A DNA stretch of 64,000 nt from Xylanimonas cellulosilytica (GTDB taxonomy: Bacteria; Actinomycetota; Actinomycetes; Actinomycetales; Actinomycetaceae): contig JVKM01000056.1 of NCBI GenBank assembly GCA_001072465.1, positions 1-64,000 on the forward strand, written 5' to 3'. Below the pieces are notes generated by a model. It made no database searches, was not told the origin of the DNA, and was given only the letters and a program-made list of their open reading frames with translations. Positions 49,720 through 58,465 of this stretch are shown here, in pieces. Position numbers and translations under genes: made by a program. How positions within the stretch are numbered: position 1 is the stretch's first letter; each line of letters starts with the position of its first letter.

Positions 49720-50709
49720 ATGGAGACATCGGTGAGGCGCGCGTCGGACGTCGTGTGCGCGGTTGTGGGGCCCACGGCCTCGGGCAAGTCGGATCTGGCC
49801 CTGGAACTGGCCTGCGTGCTTCCGGGTGCGCTGGGTGCGAGCAGCGCGAGCGAGATCGTCTCCGCGGACGCCCTGCAGCTCTACCGAGGCATGGACGTGG
49901 GGACGGCCAAGACCCCGGTGGCGGAGCGCCGAGGGATCGCCCATCACCAGATCGATGTGCTCGAGGTTCGCGACGAGGCCTCGGTGGCCGCCTACCAGAA
50001 GCACGCGCGAGCCGACGTGGCGGGCATTCACGAGCGCGGGGGCGTCGCGGTGGTCGCGGGAGGCTCCGGCCTCTATCAGCGTGCCCTCCTGGACGTCATC
50101 GAGTTCCCGGGTACGGACCCGGCCGTGCGCGCCCGCCTCGAAGAAGAAGCCGAGGGGCCGATGGGCTCGCGCGGCCTGCACGATCGCCTCACCCAGCTTG
50201 ACCCGGTCTCGGCCGAGCGCATCGACCCGCACAACGCCCGCCGGATCATCCGCGCCCTCGAAGTCATCGAGCTGACCGGGCGCCCCTATTCGGCGTCCAT
50301 GCCCCGCCACGAGTTCGTGGCGCCCTCGCTCATGGTGGCGCTGCGCCGCCCGATGGAGGAACTCGACGAGCGCATCGCGGTGCGCACGCGCGCCATGATG
50401 GACGGCGGACTCATCGAGGAAGTGCGCGCCCTCATCGATGTGGGCCTGCGTGAGGCGAAGACCGCGTCCCGTGCCACGGGATACGCCCAGGCGCTCGCGG
50501 TCATCGACGGACAGATGAGTGAGGACGAGGCCGTGGAATCCATTGCGCTGGCCACGCGTCAGCTGGCGCGCCGCCAGGTCAAGTGGCTGCGGCCGGACCC
50601 GCGCGTGCACTGGCTGGACGTGGAGAATTTTGACTCGAACGAGGCCGTGGTGCGCCACGTCGTGGAGCTGACGCAGCGCGAGGCCGAGGCCGCCCTGGGA
50701 CGCTCGTAA
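49720..50709 (+). CDS. miaA: tRNA dimethylallyltransferase MiaA
   Basis: 329 residues. It adds dimethylallyl to A37 of tRNAs reading U-starting codons; MiaB then methylthiolates it. P-loop GPTASGKSDLALELA (about 17-31), IVSADALQLYRGMDVGTAKTP with the conserved Asp (about 47-67), VAGGSGLYQRALL, DPHNARRIIRALEV, and TGYAQALA...RQLARRQVKWLR. ATG 49720 has TACACT 7 nt upstream, a leaderless layout. The region 67-75 (VAERRGIAHHQIDVLE) is normal. Next gene is dapF. Confidence 0.95.
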   Translation: METSVRRASDVVCAVVGPTASGKSDLALELACVLPGALGASSASEIVSADALQLYRGMDVGTAKTPVAERRGIAHHQIDVLEVRDEASVAAYQKHARADVAGIHERGGVAVVAGGSGLYQRALLDVIEFPGTDPAVRARLEEEAEGPMGSRGLHDRLTQLDPVSAERIDPHNARRIIRALEVIELTGRPYSASMPRHEFVAPSLMVALRRPMEELDERIAVRTRAMMDGGLIEEVRALIDVGLREAKTASRATGYAQALAVIDGQMSEDEAVESIALATRQLARRQVKWLRPDPRVHWLDVENFDSNEAVVRHVVELTQREAEAALGRS

Positions 50710-50744
50710 CACGATCGGCGGCTGCACGCCCGGGAGACGGGGGC

Positions 50745-50750
50745 TACGGT
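50745..50750 (+). promoter_or_regulatory. leaderless -10 box of dapF
   Basis: TACGGT ends 6 nt before ATG 50757. GGAGCC between box and start is too close to act as a ribosome binding site. Confidence 0.55.
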
Positions 50751-50756
50751 GGAGCC

Positions 50757-51680
50757 ATGATGAACACGCAGCTGCCCGCCCACGCCCGCGTCGTCAAGGC
50801 CCACGGTGCCGGTAATTCCTTCGTCGTCGCCACGGACCAATACGACGACTACGACCCCAGCGAGGCTGAGGTCGCGACGCTGTGCTCGCCTGCCTTCGGG
50901 ATCGGCGCGGATGGCTTCATCCGGGCCGTCGAACGCGACGGCCTGTGGTTCATGGACTACCGCAACGCGGACGGCTCGAAGGCGGAGATGTGCGGCAACG
51001 GCGTGCGCGTCTTCGTCGATCACCTGCGCCGCGAGGGCCTCGTGGATCTGCCGGTTGGGCGGACGCTGGACGTGGCCACGCGCGGCGGCATCAAGCGCGT
51101 GACCCCCGAATCCGAGGACGAGGGGCAGGGGGCGAGCTACCGTGTCGACATGGGTCCGGCGGCCTCTCCGGCGCGCGAGACGATCGACGTGCGAGTCCCG
51201 GGCATCGACGGCGTGCTGGGTGGTATCTGGGTGGACATGCCCAACCCGCACACGGTCGTCGAGCTTGCCGACGAGGAGACCCTGCGCGAGGTTTTCCTGC
51301 CCACCGTTGACGTCTCCCAGATCCCGCAGGCCCAGCGTCCCTCTTACGATCCGGCGCCCCAGGCGGGGACGAACCTCGAGCTGGTCGTCGACCTGACCGA
51401 GCCGGGCGGGGAGCGCGGCCACATCGTGATGCGCGTGCTGGAACGAGGCGTGGGGGAGACCCAGGCGTGCGGAACCGGGTGCTGCGCGGCGGCCCTCGCC
51501 ACGGCACTGCGTCGCGGGCCGGGTGCGCCCACCCAGTGGGTCGTCGACATTCCGGGCGGAACGGTCATCGTCGGCCTCGACGGCGTCATCGATTGGTCGG
51601 GGGAGAGCCCCCACATCACGGACGCGTCGGTGTTCCTCACCGGCCCCGCGACCCGAGTCGCCGAAATCCGCCTGCCCTGA
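50757..51680 (+). CDS. dapF: diaminopimelate epimerase
   Basis: 307 residues. Converts LL- to meso-diaminopimelate (EC 5.1.1.7), the last step before peptidoglycan or lysine. HGAGNSFVV (about 16-24), DGFIRAVE, and the two catalytic cysteines in EMCGNGVRVF (Cys about 79) and QACGTGCCAAALAT (Cys about 237) are present. It is monocistronic, with a TANNNT-type box 6 nt before the start. Together with dapB and dapA, the window holds three DAP-pathway genes at two sites. Confidence 0.95.
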   Translation: MMNTQLPAHARVVKAHGAGNSFVVATDQYDDYDPSEAEVATLCSPAFGIGADGFIRAVERDGLWFMDYRNADGSKAEMCGNGVRVFVDHLRREGLVDLPVGRTLDVATRGGIKRVTPESEDEGQGASYRVDMGPAASPARETIDVRVPGIDGVLGGIWVDMPNPHTVVELADEETLREVFLPTVDVSQIPQAQRPSYDPAPQAGTNLELVVDLTEPGGERGHIVMRVLERGVGETQACGTGCCAAALATALRRGPGAPTQWVVDIPGGTVIVGLDGVIDWSGESPHITDASVFLTGPATRVAEIRLP

Positions 51681-51682
51681 GC

Positions 51683-51732
51683 CCGGCCCCAGACAACGGG
51701 GCCGGAGAGCGCGACGAGGCCCCGGCCTCGTC
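51683..51732. terminator. paired stem-loops between dapF and the convergent methyltransferase gene
   Basis: CCGGCCCC/GGGGCCGG (51683-51690 with 51698-51705) and GACGAGGCC/GGCCTCGTC (51713-51721 with 51724-51732). Both are perfect, without T-runs. The second is a palindromised copy of the recurrent 12-mer. They probably stop transcription from both sides. Confidence 0.65.
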
Positions 51733-51748
51733 GAGGAAGAGGAGGGCG

Positions 51749-52363
51749 TCAGGCGGGGCGGACCTCGATGATGCGGAAGCCCTTCTTGGACGCGTACTTC
51801 GAGGCCTGGAAGCCCTGGCCGTTCAGCCACGTGATGAGCGAATCCGCGCCCAGGTTGCGCTGGACGACGAGGTAGGCGACGCCGGTGGGGGCGAGACGTC
51901 CAAGCCATGCCAGGAGCATCTCGTGCATCGCGTCCTTGCCGATGCGCACGGGCGGGTTCGACCAGATGACGTCGAATCGGGTATCCGACTCCTGCGAGGC
52001 GGCCAACGCCTCCTCCGCCTTGAGTGTGCGCACGCCCTTCGCCCCGTTGGACTGGGCGTTGCGCTGCGTCAGATCCACCGCGCGAGAGTTCACGTCCACC
52101 GCCCACACGTCGGCATTCGGGGACTCCAACGACATGATCGTCGCGATCGGACCCCACCCGCAGCCCAGATCCAGGAAAGTCCCGTCCTCGGGCAGGTCCG
52201 GGGCGATCTCCAGGAGCTGGCGCGTGCCAAGATCGAGCTTAGAACCCGAAAACACGCGTGACGACACGCGCATCGACAGGTCGAAGCCGCGCGCGCTCAC
52301 CTCGATCGTGCGGATCTCCTCCGCGCTCGCAGGGGAAGAGTCGGTGAAATACTGTTCGTCCAC
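51749..52363 (-). CDS. class I SAM methyltransferase, RsmC-like
   Basis: 204 residues. The MTS domain contains LDLGCGWGPIATIMSLESP (SAM loop, about 67-85), VDVNSRAVDLTQRNAQSNGAKGVRT and the base-methylating NPP motif in DVIWSNPPVRIGKDAMHEM (about 129-147). The one-domain form is similar to actinobacterial proteins annotated as 16S rRNA G1207 methyltransferase (RsmC-like). No target can be confirmed. GTG 52363 was chosen because TAGGCT stands 7 nt upstream, a leaderless layout; the longer frame upstream lacks homology. Convergent with dapF, divergent from hflX. Confidence 0.85.
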   Translation of the reverse strand: MDEQYFTDSSPASAEEIRTIEVSARGFDLSMRVSSRVFSGSKLDLGTRQLLEIAPDLPEDGTFLDLGCGWGPIATIMSLESPNADVWAVDVNSRAVDLTQRNAQSNGAKGVRTLKAEEALAASQESDTRFDVIWSNPPVRIGKDAMHEMLLAWLGRLAPTGVAYLVVQRNLGADSLITWLNGQGFQASKYASKKGFRIIEVRPA

Positions 52364-52370
52364 GGAAGAA

Positions 52371-52376
52371 AGCCTA
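52371..52376 (-). promoter_or_regulatory. leaderless -10 box of the methyltransferase gene
   Basis: Read on the minus strand, TAGGCT ends 7 nt before GTG 52363. Confidence 0.45.
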
Positions 52377-52448
52377 TCGCGCCCGCGCGCGCAGGCGCAG
52401 ATGGGGGCGGCGCGTGCGACACTAGAAGCCCCCACGAAAAGGACGGTT

Positions 52449-53981
52449 ATGGACACGACCCACACAGGTGCGGACTCTTCGAAAGAAGAGCGCGACCAGC
52501 GCGTCAACGACGTTGTCGCGCGCATCCTCGCGCGCTCGGGAACAGCGCTCGCATCGACGACGGGTCAGGACACCTCCCAGGACGCCGGTGCCCTCGAGCG
52601 CGAGGCCCGCGCGGGCACGCGCCGCGTCGACACGGGCGCCTCCGACCGTGAGGACATCTCGGAAGTCGAATACCGCCAGGTGCGACTCGAAAAGGTCGTG
52701 CTCGTGGGCCTGCGCACCACGCAGAGTGAAGAAGAAGCCGAGAACTCGCTGCGCGAGCTCGCCGCGCTCGCGGAGACCGCCGGTTCGCGCGTGCTCGACG
52801 GCATCATCCAACGCCGCATGAAGCCCGATCCGGCGACCTACCTTGGGTCGGGCAAGGCCCGCGAACTGGCCGATATCGTGCGCAGCGTCGAGGCCGACAC
52901 CGTCATCGTTGACGAGGAGCTGGCCCCCTCCCAGCGTCGTGGGCTGGAGGACGTCGTGGACGCGAAGGTCGTCGACCGCACGGCCCTCATTCTCGACATT
53001 TTCGCCCAGCATGCCAAGTCCCGTGAGGGCAAGGCGCAGGTGGAGCTCGCGCAGCTCGAGTACCTGCTGCCGCGTCTGCGCGGCTGGGGCGAGTCGATGT
53101 CCCGTCAGGCCGGCGGCCGCGTCGCGGGCGGCGCGGGTATTGGCTCGAGGGGCCCCGGTGAGACCAAAATCGAGCTGGATCGTCGCCGCATCCGCACGCG
53201 CATGGCGAAGCTGCGCGCGGACATCGCGCGCATGGAACCCGCCCGTCGCACCCAGCGCAATTCGCGCCGCCGTGGGGCAGTGCCGTCGGTGGCCATCGCC
53301 GGGTACACGAACGCGGGCAAGTCGACGCTGCTCAACCGGCTCACGGACGCGGGCGTCCTAGTCCAGGACGCGCTGTTTGCGACGCTGGACCCGACGGTGC
53401 GCCGTGCGCGCGCCGCGGACGGTCGCGAGTACACCCTCACCGACACGGTCGGCTTCGTGCGCAACCTGCCCACCCAGCTGGTCGAGGCCTTCCGCTCGAC
53501 CCTGGAGGAGGTTGGCCAGGCCGACATCATCTTGCACGTCGTGGATGCCGCCCACCCCGATCCGGTCTCCCAGGTGCAGGCCGTGCGCTCGGTCATCGAC
53601 ACGATCGAGGGAGCCGCGGACATTCCGGAGCTGATCGCGCTGAACAAGGCCGACCTGGCCTCGCCGGAGCAGATCGCCCTGCTGCGCACGGTCTTCCCGA
53701 ACGCTGTGCCGCTGAGCGCCCACACGGGCTGGGGCGTGGATGCGCTGCGCGCTGCCCTCGAAGACATGCTGCCCCGGCCTCGCGTGGCCGTCGATGCGAT
53801 CCTGCCGTACTCGGCCGGCTCCCTCGTGCACCGCATCCACGAGGAGGGCGACGTCGAGCGCGAGGAGTACGTCGAGACGGGCACGCGTATCGTCGCGCGC
53901 GTCGACGAGGCCCTGGCCGCCGTCATCGCCCGCGTGGCGGTGGGCGGCACCGTGGGTGACGCGGCGGTGAGCGGGGAGTGA
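52449..53981 (+). CDS. hflX: GTPase HflX
   Basis: 510 residues. Ribosome-splitting GTPase induced in stress. The N-terminal HflX domain has VVLVGLRTTQSEEEAENSLRELAALAETAG, PDPATYLGSGKARELADIV and VVDEELAPSQRRGLE (about 80-160). The linker has LPRLRGWGESMSRQAGG and GSRGPGETKIELDRRRI. The G domain has G1 GYTNAGKST (about 286), G3 DTVGFVRNLP and G4 NKADL. The first 75 residues are a variable charged extension. AAAAGGAC precedes ATG 52449. The helicase gene overlaps its stop. Confidence 0.95.
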   Translation: MDTTHTGADSSKEERDQRVNDVVARILARSGTALASTTGQDTSQDAGALEREARAGTRRVDTGASDREDISEVEYRQVRLEKVVLVGLRTTQSEEEAENSLRELAALAETAGSRVLDGIIQRRMKPDPATYLGSGKARELADIVRSVEADTVIVDEELAPSQRRGLEDVVDAKVVDRTALILDIFAQHAKSREGKAQVELAQLEYLLPRLRGWGESMSRQAGGRVAGGAGIGSRGPGETKIELDRRRIRTRMAKLRADIARMEPARRTQRNSRRRGAVPSVAIAGYTNAGKSTLLNRLTDAGVLVQDALFATLDPTVRRARAADGREYTLTDTVGFVRNLPTQLVEAFRSTLEEVGQADIILHVVDAAHPDPVSQVQAVRSVIDTIEGAADIPELIALNKADLASPEQIALLRTVFPNAVPLSAHTGWGVDALRAALEDMLPRPRVAVDAILPYSAGSLVHRIHEEGDVEREEYVETGTRIVARVDEALAAVIARVAVGGTVGDAAVSGE

Positions 53982-55918
53982 GCGCGGACCTGGTCGAGGC
54001 CTCGGGTCGCGTCCTCGACGCGGTCGTCGCCCAGATGGGCGGGTCCCCGCGCGAGGGACAGGCGTCGATGGTCGCCGAAGGTGCTGCTGCCCTGGAGGAC
54101 CGCCAGCATCTTCTCGTGCAGGCGGGCACGGGCACGGGCAAGTCCGTGGGCTACCTCGTGCCGCTGCTGACGCACTGCGCGACGAATGGAGTACGCGGGG
54201 TTGTCTCCACCGCGACGCTTGCGCTGCAGCGCCAGATCCTCGTCAAGGACGCGCCGGTGGTCGTCGACGCGGTTGCTTCGGCGACGGGTGCGCGCCTGAA
54301 GGTTGCGGTGCTCAAAGGCTGGTCGAACTACGCGTGCCTGCACAAGCTGGACGGCGGGTACCCCACCGAGGGCACCCTGTTTGAGGATCAGGACGTGAGC
54401 GTCGGCCCGACGGGCGAGCTTGGCAAGGAGATCCTGCGCATCCGCGAGTGGATTAGCGAGACCACGACGGGGGACCGCGACGACCTGGTTCCGGGTGTCT
54501 CGGATCGAGCCTGGCACCACGCATCGGTCGCCAAACCCGAGTGCCTGGGCAAGCACTGCCCGCTCATCGACGAGTGCTTCGCGCAGGCTGCTCGCCTGGA
54601 GGCCGCGGACGCGGACGTCGTCGTCACGAACCATTCGTTGTTTGGTATCAACGCGTGTGGCGAGGGTGAACTCTTCGGCGAGTACGACGCCGTCGTCATC
54701 GACGAGGCCCACGAGCTGGCTGACCGCGTGCGCTCCCAGGCTGCGGCCGACCTGACGGTCGCCCGCGTGAGCCGTGTGGCCCGCTCCCTGCGCTCGAATC
54801 TCTCGATCGATTCCACCGACCTGGACGAGGCTGGGGCCGGGTTGGGTGCGGCCATGGCTCCCCTGGAGGCGGGGCTCCTCGAGTATCGTCCGAGCGCCCT
54901 CGTCGACGCGATGATCGTGCTGGACGGCGCTGCCCGTCGCGCTAGCCACGAGGTGTCCGAGGCGCAGGGAGAACCCGCCGCCAAGCTCCTTGCCCGCGCG
55001 GCTATCGACGAGCTGATCGGCGCTCTCGACGCGTGGGGGCGTGATCCCGACCAGTCGATTGCCTACATCACGAAGGACGAATCGGACAACGCGCGCTTGA
55101 CCGTCGGGCCTCTTGACGTGTCGGCTGCAATCGGTGGGACCGGCATCGGCGAACGACCCGCGATCCTCACCTCGGCGACCCTCGCGCTCGGCGGGAACTT
55201 CGACTTCATGGCCGCCCAGACCGGCATGGCCGTCTCCGGGGTGCCGTGGCACGGCATCGACGTCGGATCTCCCTTTGACCACGGGCGCCAGGGCATCCGC
55301 TACGTGGCGACCCACCTGCCCCTGCCGGGCCGAGACGGCCCCTCCGAGGAGCTGCTGGACGAGCTCGTGGAGCTGGCGCAGGCCTCGGGCGGCGGGATGC
55401 TCGCCCTGTTTGCGTCGCGGCGCGGGGCGATGGCGGGAGCGCAGGCCCTACGCGAGCGCACGGACCTGACCGTCTACCTGCAGGGCGAAGAAACCCTGGC
55501 GCAGCTGATCCAGCGGTTCCGGGAGGAGCGCGACTCGTGCCTGGTGGGCACGATGTCCCTGTGGCAGGGCGTCGACGTCGCGGGGGATGCCTGCCGCCTC
55601 GTCGTCATCGACAAAATCCCGTTCCCGCGCCCGGATGATCCCGTCTCGCGCGCCCGCTCGATGGACGTCGAGCGCAGGGGAGGGAACGGCTTCGTGTCGG
55701 TCTCCCTCACACACGCGGCGCTCATGATGGCCCAGGGCGTGGGGCGCCTCCTGCGCTCGACCGACGACCGGGGAGTCGTTGCGATCCTCGATCCGCGTGT
55801 GGTGACCAAGCGCTACGGCGGCTTCATCATGCGTTCCCTGCCCGCCATGTGGCCGACGACGGATCCGGAGGTTGTTCGAGGTGCCCTGCGACGCCTCGCG
55901 AAGGGTTCTGACCAGTAG
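53978..55918 (+). CDS. DinG/XPD-type ATP-dependent helicase
   Basis: 646 residues. 5'-3' superfamily 2 helicase. Walker A GTGTGKS in LVQAGTGTGKSVGYLVPLL (about 46-64), DEAH box in VVIDEAHELADR (about 235), motif VI QGVGRLLRS near 588. Four cysteines (SNYACLHK, ECLGKHC, DEC; about 115-200) lie where XPD/DinG proteins hold the Fe-S cluster. GTG 53978 overlaps the hflX stop by 4 nt, so the pair is co-translated. No SOS box is present, unlike E. coli dinG; the usual name is by family only. Confidence 0.92.
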   Translation: MSADLVEASGRVLDAVVAQMGGSPREGQASMVAEGAAALEDRQHLLVQAGTGTGKSVGYLVPLLTHCATNGVRGVVSTATLALQRQILVKDAPVVVDAVASATGARLKVAVLKGWSNYACLHKLDGGYPTEGTLFEDQDVSVGPTGELGKEILRIREWISETTTGDRDDLVPGVSDRAWHHASVAKPECLGKHCPLIDECFAQAARLEAADADVVVTNHSLFGINACGEGELFGEYDAVVIDEAHELADRVRSQAAADLTVARVSRVARSLRSNLSIDSTDLDEAGAGLGAAMAPLEAGLLEYRPSALVDAMIVLDGAARRASHEVSEAQGEPAAKLLARAAIDELIGALDAWGRDPDQSIAYITKDESDNARLTVGPLDVSAAIGGTGIGERPAILTSATLALGGNFDFMAAQTGMAVSGVPWHGIDVGSPFDHGRQGIRYVATHLPLPGRDGPSEELLDELVELAQASGGGMLALFASRRGAMAGAQALRERTDLTVYLQGEETLAQLIQRFREERDSCLVGTMSLWQGVDVAGDACRLVVIDKIPFPRPDDPVSRARSMDVERRGGNGFVSVSLTHAALMMAQGVGRLLRSTDDRGVVAILDPRVVTKRYGGFIMRSLPAMWPTTDPEVVRGALRRLAKGSDQ

Positions 55919-56020
55919 GGACGAGTGCCCCGCGGGCATGTAAAACGTCGTGCAGATAACGGGCGCGGACAGGTCTCTATCTGAGACAATGGGGGTGCCC
56001 GCAGACCGTAGGAGACACTC

Positions 56021-57010
56021 GTGGAAAATAAAGCCCAGACCCTGTACCCGTCAAAGTCCTCCGGACGTCCCTCCAAGATCGCCATCATCGGTGCCGGTGC
56101 CGTCGGTACGGCCGTTGCGTACGCCTGCGCGATGCGCGGCGACGCCCGTTCGATCGTCCTTCAGGACATCAATAAGGCAAAGGTGGAGGCCGAAGCCCTC
56201 GACATGGCCCACGGCATCCAGTTCACGCCCGCCGGCTCGATCGAAGGCTCGGACGACGTTGAGATCGTTCGTGGTGCCGACCTGATCATCGTGACGGCTG
56301 GCGCGAAGCAGCAGCCCGGGCAGTCCCGCCTGGAGCTGGCTGGCTCGACCGTCAACCTCATGAAGAAGATCGTCCCGAACCTGCAGAATGTGGCTCCGGA
56401 TGCCCGCTTCATGTTCGTCACGAACCCCGTCGACGTCGTCACCTACGTGGCGCTGAAGCTCACGGGCCTGCCCCGCAACCAGGTCTTCGGTTCGGGCACT
56501 GTGCTCGACACCTCGCGTCTGCGCTACCTGGTCTCGCGCGAGACCGGCGTGGCCACCCAGAACATCCATGCCTACGTGGCGGGCGAGCATGGCGATTCCG
56601 AGGTCGCCCTGTGGTCTAGCGCCGAGATCGGCAACGTCCCGCTGTCGCAGTGGGGCCCGACCCTGTCCGGTGGCGTCTTCGACTCGGCTCTGCGCAACTC
56701 CATCGCGCAGGAGGTCGTCCAGAGCGCCTACAAGATCATCGAGGGTAAGGGCGCGACGAACTACGCGATCGGCCTGTCTGCCGCGAACATCGCGGGCGCT
56801 GTCCTGCGTGACGAGCAGCGAGTCCTCACCATCTCGACCCTGCTCGAGGATTGGGAGGGCATCTCGGATGTCGTCATGGCTGCCCCGACGATCGTGGGCC
56901 GCGACGGTGCCGGGCGCGTCCTCAACCCGCCGCTCACGCTCAACGAGCGCGACGGCCTGACCGCATCGGCACAGCGTCTGCGTCAGGTTGCCCGCGACCT
57001 GGGCTTCTGA
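56021..57010 (+). CDS. ldh: L-lactate dehydrogenase
   Basis: 329 residues. Reduces pyruvate to lactate with NADH, the main fermentative step for a facultative actinomycete. Rossmann loop KIAIIGAGAVGTAVAYA (about 19-35), Asp for NAD(H) in VLQDINKAKVEAEALDM, active loop GAKQQPGQSRLELA with the Gln that fixes lactate rather than malate, VTNPVDVVTYVA, DTSRLRYLV, and the proton-relay His in AGEHGDSEVALWS (about 187). GTG 56021 follows AGGAG by 6 nt. GACAAT at 55984-55989 may be -10. Monocistronic, ending in a 24-bp hairpin. Confidence 0.95.
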   Translation: MENKAQTLYPSKSSGRPSKIAIIGAGAVGTAVAYACAMRGDARSIVLQDINKAKVEAEALDMAHGIQFTPAGSIEGSDDVEIVRGADLIIVTAGAKQQPGQSRLELAGSTVNLMKKIVPNLQNVAPDARFMFVTNPVDVVTYVALKLTGLPRNQVFGSGTVLDTSRLRYLVSRETGVATQNIHAYVAGEHGDSEVALWSSAEIGNVPLSQWGPTLSGGVFDSALRNSIAQEVVQSAYKIIEGKGATNYAIGLSAANIAGAVLRDEQRVLTISTLLEDWEGISDVVMAAPTIVGRDGAGRVLNPPLTLNERDGLTASAQRLRQVARDLGF

Positions 57011-57018
57011 GTCTCCTT

Positions 57019-57070
57019 CACATAAGCGAGTGGCGCCACCCCCCTCGGGGTGGCGCCACTCGCTTATGTG
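57019..57070. terminator. 24-bp perfect hairpin between convergent ldh and lexA
   Basis: 57019-57042 pairs with 57047-57070 without mismatch, loop CCTC. It stands 8 bases after ldh and 5 bases beyond the lexA stop, so it serves both genes. Confidence 0.9.
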
Positions 57071-57075
57071 ATGCG

Positions 57076-57756
57076 TCAGAGCGAACGAATGACTGTGACG
57101 ACCTTGCCGAGGATGGTGGCGTCGTCGCCCGGGATGGGGGAGTAGTCCGCGTTGTGGGGCAGGAGCCAGACGTGACCACCCGTGACGGACAGTTCCTTCA
57201 CCGTCGACTCGCCGTCGATCATGGCGGCGACGAACTCGCCGTTGCGGGCCTCGTTCTGCGAGCGGATGACAACGTAGTCCCCGTCGAAGATGCCCGCATC
57301 GACCATCGACTCGCCGCTCACCTCGAGCATGAACAGATCGCCGTGTCCGGTCATGGACTTGGGAAGACGGAAAACGTCCTCCACGTGCTGCTCAGCCGTG
57401 ATGGGGGCACCCGCAGCGATGCGGCCAACGAGCGGAATCGCCGTGCCTTCCTCTTCCACGTGGGAGACGGGGACCTCGATACGAACAACCTTCTCGGACG
57501 GTTGCGCTGAGGGAGTCATGCCGAGCTCGGCGCGCGCCCGATCGGTGAGGTCGAGGGCGCGAGGGAGGCCGGGCTCGCGCACCAGGTAGCCGTCAGCCTC
57601 AAGTGCGTCAAGGTGATGCTTCACCGTCGAGGGTGACGCCAAACCGACTGCAGATGCGATCTCGCGCACAGATGGAGGGAAGCCGCTGGATGCCAGCTTT
57701 TCGTTGATAACTCGCAAGATCGCGCGGTGTCGATCGCTGATCGAACGCTCGGTCAT
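57076..57756 (-). CDS. lexA: SOS repressor LexA
   Basis: 226 residues. The N-terminal winged helix (RHRAILRVINEKLASSGFPPSVREIASAVGLASPSTVKHHLDALEADGYL, about 9-58) reads the SOS box. The C-terminal peptidase has the autocleavage Ala115-Gly116 in RIAAGAPI, Ser150 in SGESM and Lys187 in STVKEL. ATG 57756 has AAGGAGAGG upstream; the longer frame adds ten non-family residues. It is divergent from the LysM gene; three SOS boxes lie between, so lexA is probably autoregulated. Confidence 0.96.
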   Translation of the reverse strand: MTERSISDRHRAILRVINEKLASSGFPPSVREIASAVGLASPSTVKHHLDALEADGYLVREPGLPRALDLTDRARAELGMTPSAQPSEKVVRIEVPVSHVEEEGTAIPLVGRIAAGAPITAEQHVEDVFRLPKSMTGHGDLFMLEVSGESMVDAGIFDGDYVVIRSQNEARNGEFVAAMIDGESTVKELSVTGGHVWLLPHNADYSPIPGDDATILGKVVTVIRSL

Positions 57757-57843
57757 GGCCTCTCCTTCGCATCGGGGTGGACGCAAATGTGCATGGGTGG
57801 ACGTCCACTAGATACGTCAAGGATAAGCCGATTTCGCGCAAAA

Positions 57844-57859
57844 TGAAACATATGTTCGA
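57844..57859. promoter_or_regulatory. SOS box 1 in lexA/LysM region
   Basis: TGAAACATATGTTCGA, 11 of 12 fixed bases of TCGAAC-N4-GTTCGA. The nearest to lexA (88 bp from its start). Confidence 0.7.
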
Positions 57860-57891
57860 GTGGGTCTCGACATTGGTCACGGAGCGTGCTA

Positions 57892-57907
57892 TCGTACAAG
57901 TGTTCGA
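57892..57907. promoter_or_regulatory. SOS box 2
   Basis: TCGTACAAGTGTTCGA, 11 of 12 fixed bases. It overlaps box 3 by one base. Confidence 0.65.
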
Positions 57908-57922
57908 CGAACAGATGTTCGA
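57907..57922. promoter_or_regulatory. SOS box 3
   Basis: ACGAACAGATGTTCGA, 11 of 12 fixed bases, 22 bp before the LysM gene. Boxes 2 and 3 form a 31-bp tandem, allowing cooperative LexA binding. Confidence 0.8.
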
Positions 57923-57944
57923 TGAAAGTGTTCTGGAGGTTCTC

Positions 57945-58409
57945 ATGAGTGTCCCCTTCGCGACGAAGACTGCCGTCTCGTTCCCCGCGCACCGCCACCC
58001 GCTTCGCGCCGTGGAGGATGCGCCGCTGGCGACCGTTCGTGACATCTCCACCGCTCCGTCCGCGCGTCGTCGCGTCGAGGCGCAGCGCGTTGATGACCCC
58101 TCGTACCTGCGGGCTCCTGCAGCTCCGCGTCGTCGCACCCGCTCCTCTCGCCGCGGTCTTGTTGCGGGCGCGCTTGCGACGCTCGTGCTCTCCGTGGGGG
58201 CCGGCGCCCTCGGTCTCGCCATCCAGCCCGCAGCCTACGATGGCCCGACGGTGACGAAGGCGGTTGTGAGTGGTGACTCCGTGTGGTCGCTGGCTCAGAA
58301 TGTCAAGACGGATCGTCCGCTCGAGCAGGTCGTCGCTGATATTGAGCGCATGAACGACGTTCAGGGGGCCCTGCAGCCCGGGCAGCGGATCCTCGTGCCC
58401 GTCCGCTAA
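57945..58409 (+). CDS. LysM membrane protein, probable SOS-induced division inhibitor
   Basis: 154 residues. Cytosolic Arg-rich N-terminus (RRRTRSSRRG near 60), one helix (GLVAGALATLVLSVGAGALGLAI, about 71-93), then an outside LysM module (VVSGDSVWSLAQNVKTDRPLEQVVADIERMNDVQGALQPGQRILVP, about 107-152) that binds peptidoglycan. Position beside lexA, divergent and behind three SOS boxes, matches Rv2719c of Mycobacterium and the DivS/YneA-type suppressors that stop septation during DNA damage. ATG 57945 follows GGAGG. Function inferred by position and layout. nrdR follows in the same direction. Confidence 0.85.
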   Translation: MSVPFATKTAVSFPAHRHPLRAVEDAPLATVRDISTAPSARRRVEAQRVDDPSYLRAPAAPRRRTRSSRRGLVAGALATLVLSVGAGALGLAIQPAAYDGPTVTKAVVSGDSVWSLAQNVKTDRPLEQVVADIERMNDVQGALQPGQRILVPVR

Positions 58410-58453
58410 CGGTGACGCGTGGGACTCCTGTGACAGATGGGGGTCTGAGCGTG

Positions 58454-58459
58454 TACCGT
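58454..58459 (+). promoter_or_regulatory. leaderless promoter of nrdR
   Basis: TACCGT ends 6 nt before GTG 58466; GTGACA at 58430-58435 is a fitting -35 (18-nt spacer). Confidence 0.55.
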
Positions 58460-58465
58460 TGAGGG

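Noticed and set aside
50559..52157. 532-codon minus-strand ORF
   Set aside because: It overlaps dapF antisense and the methyltransferase gene in another frame; both real genes have catalytic motifs.
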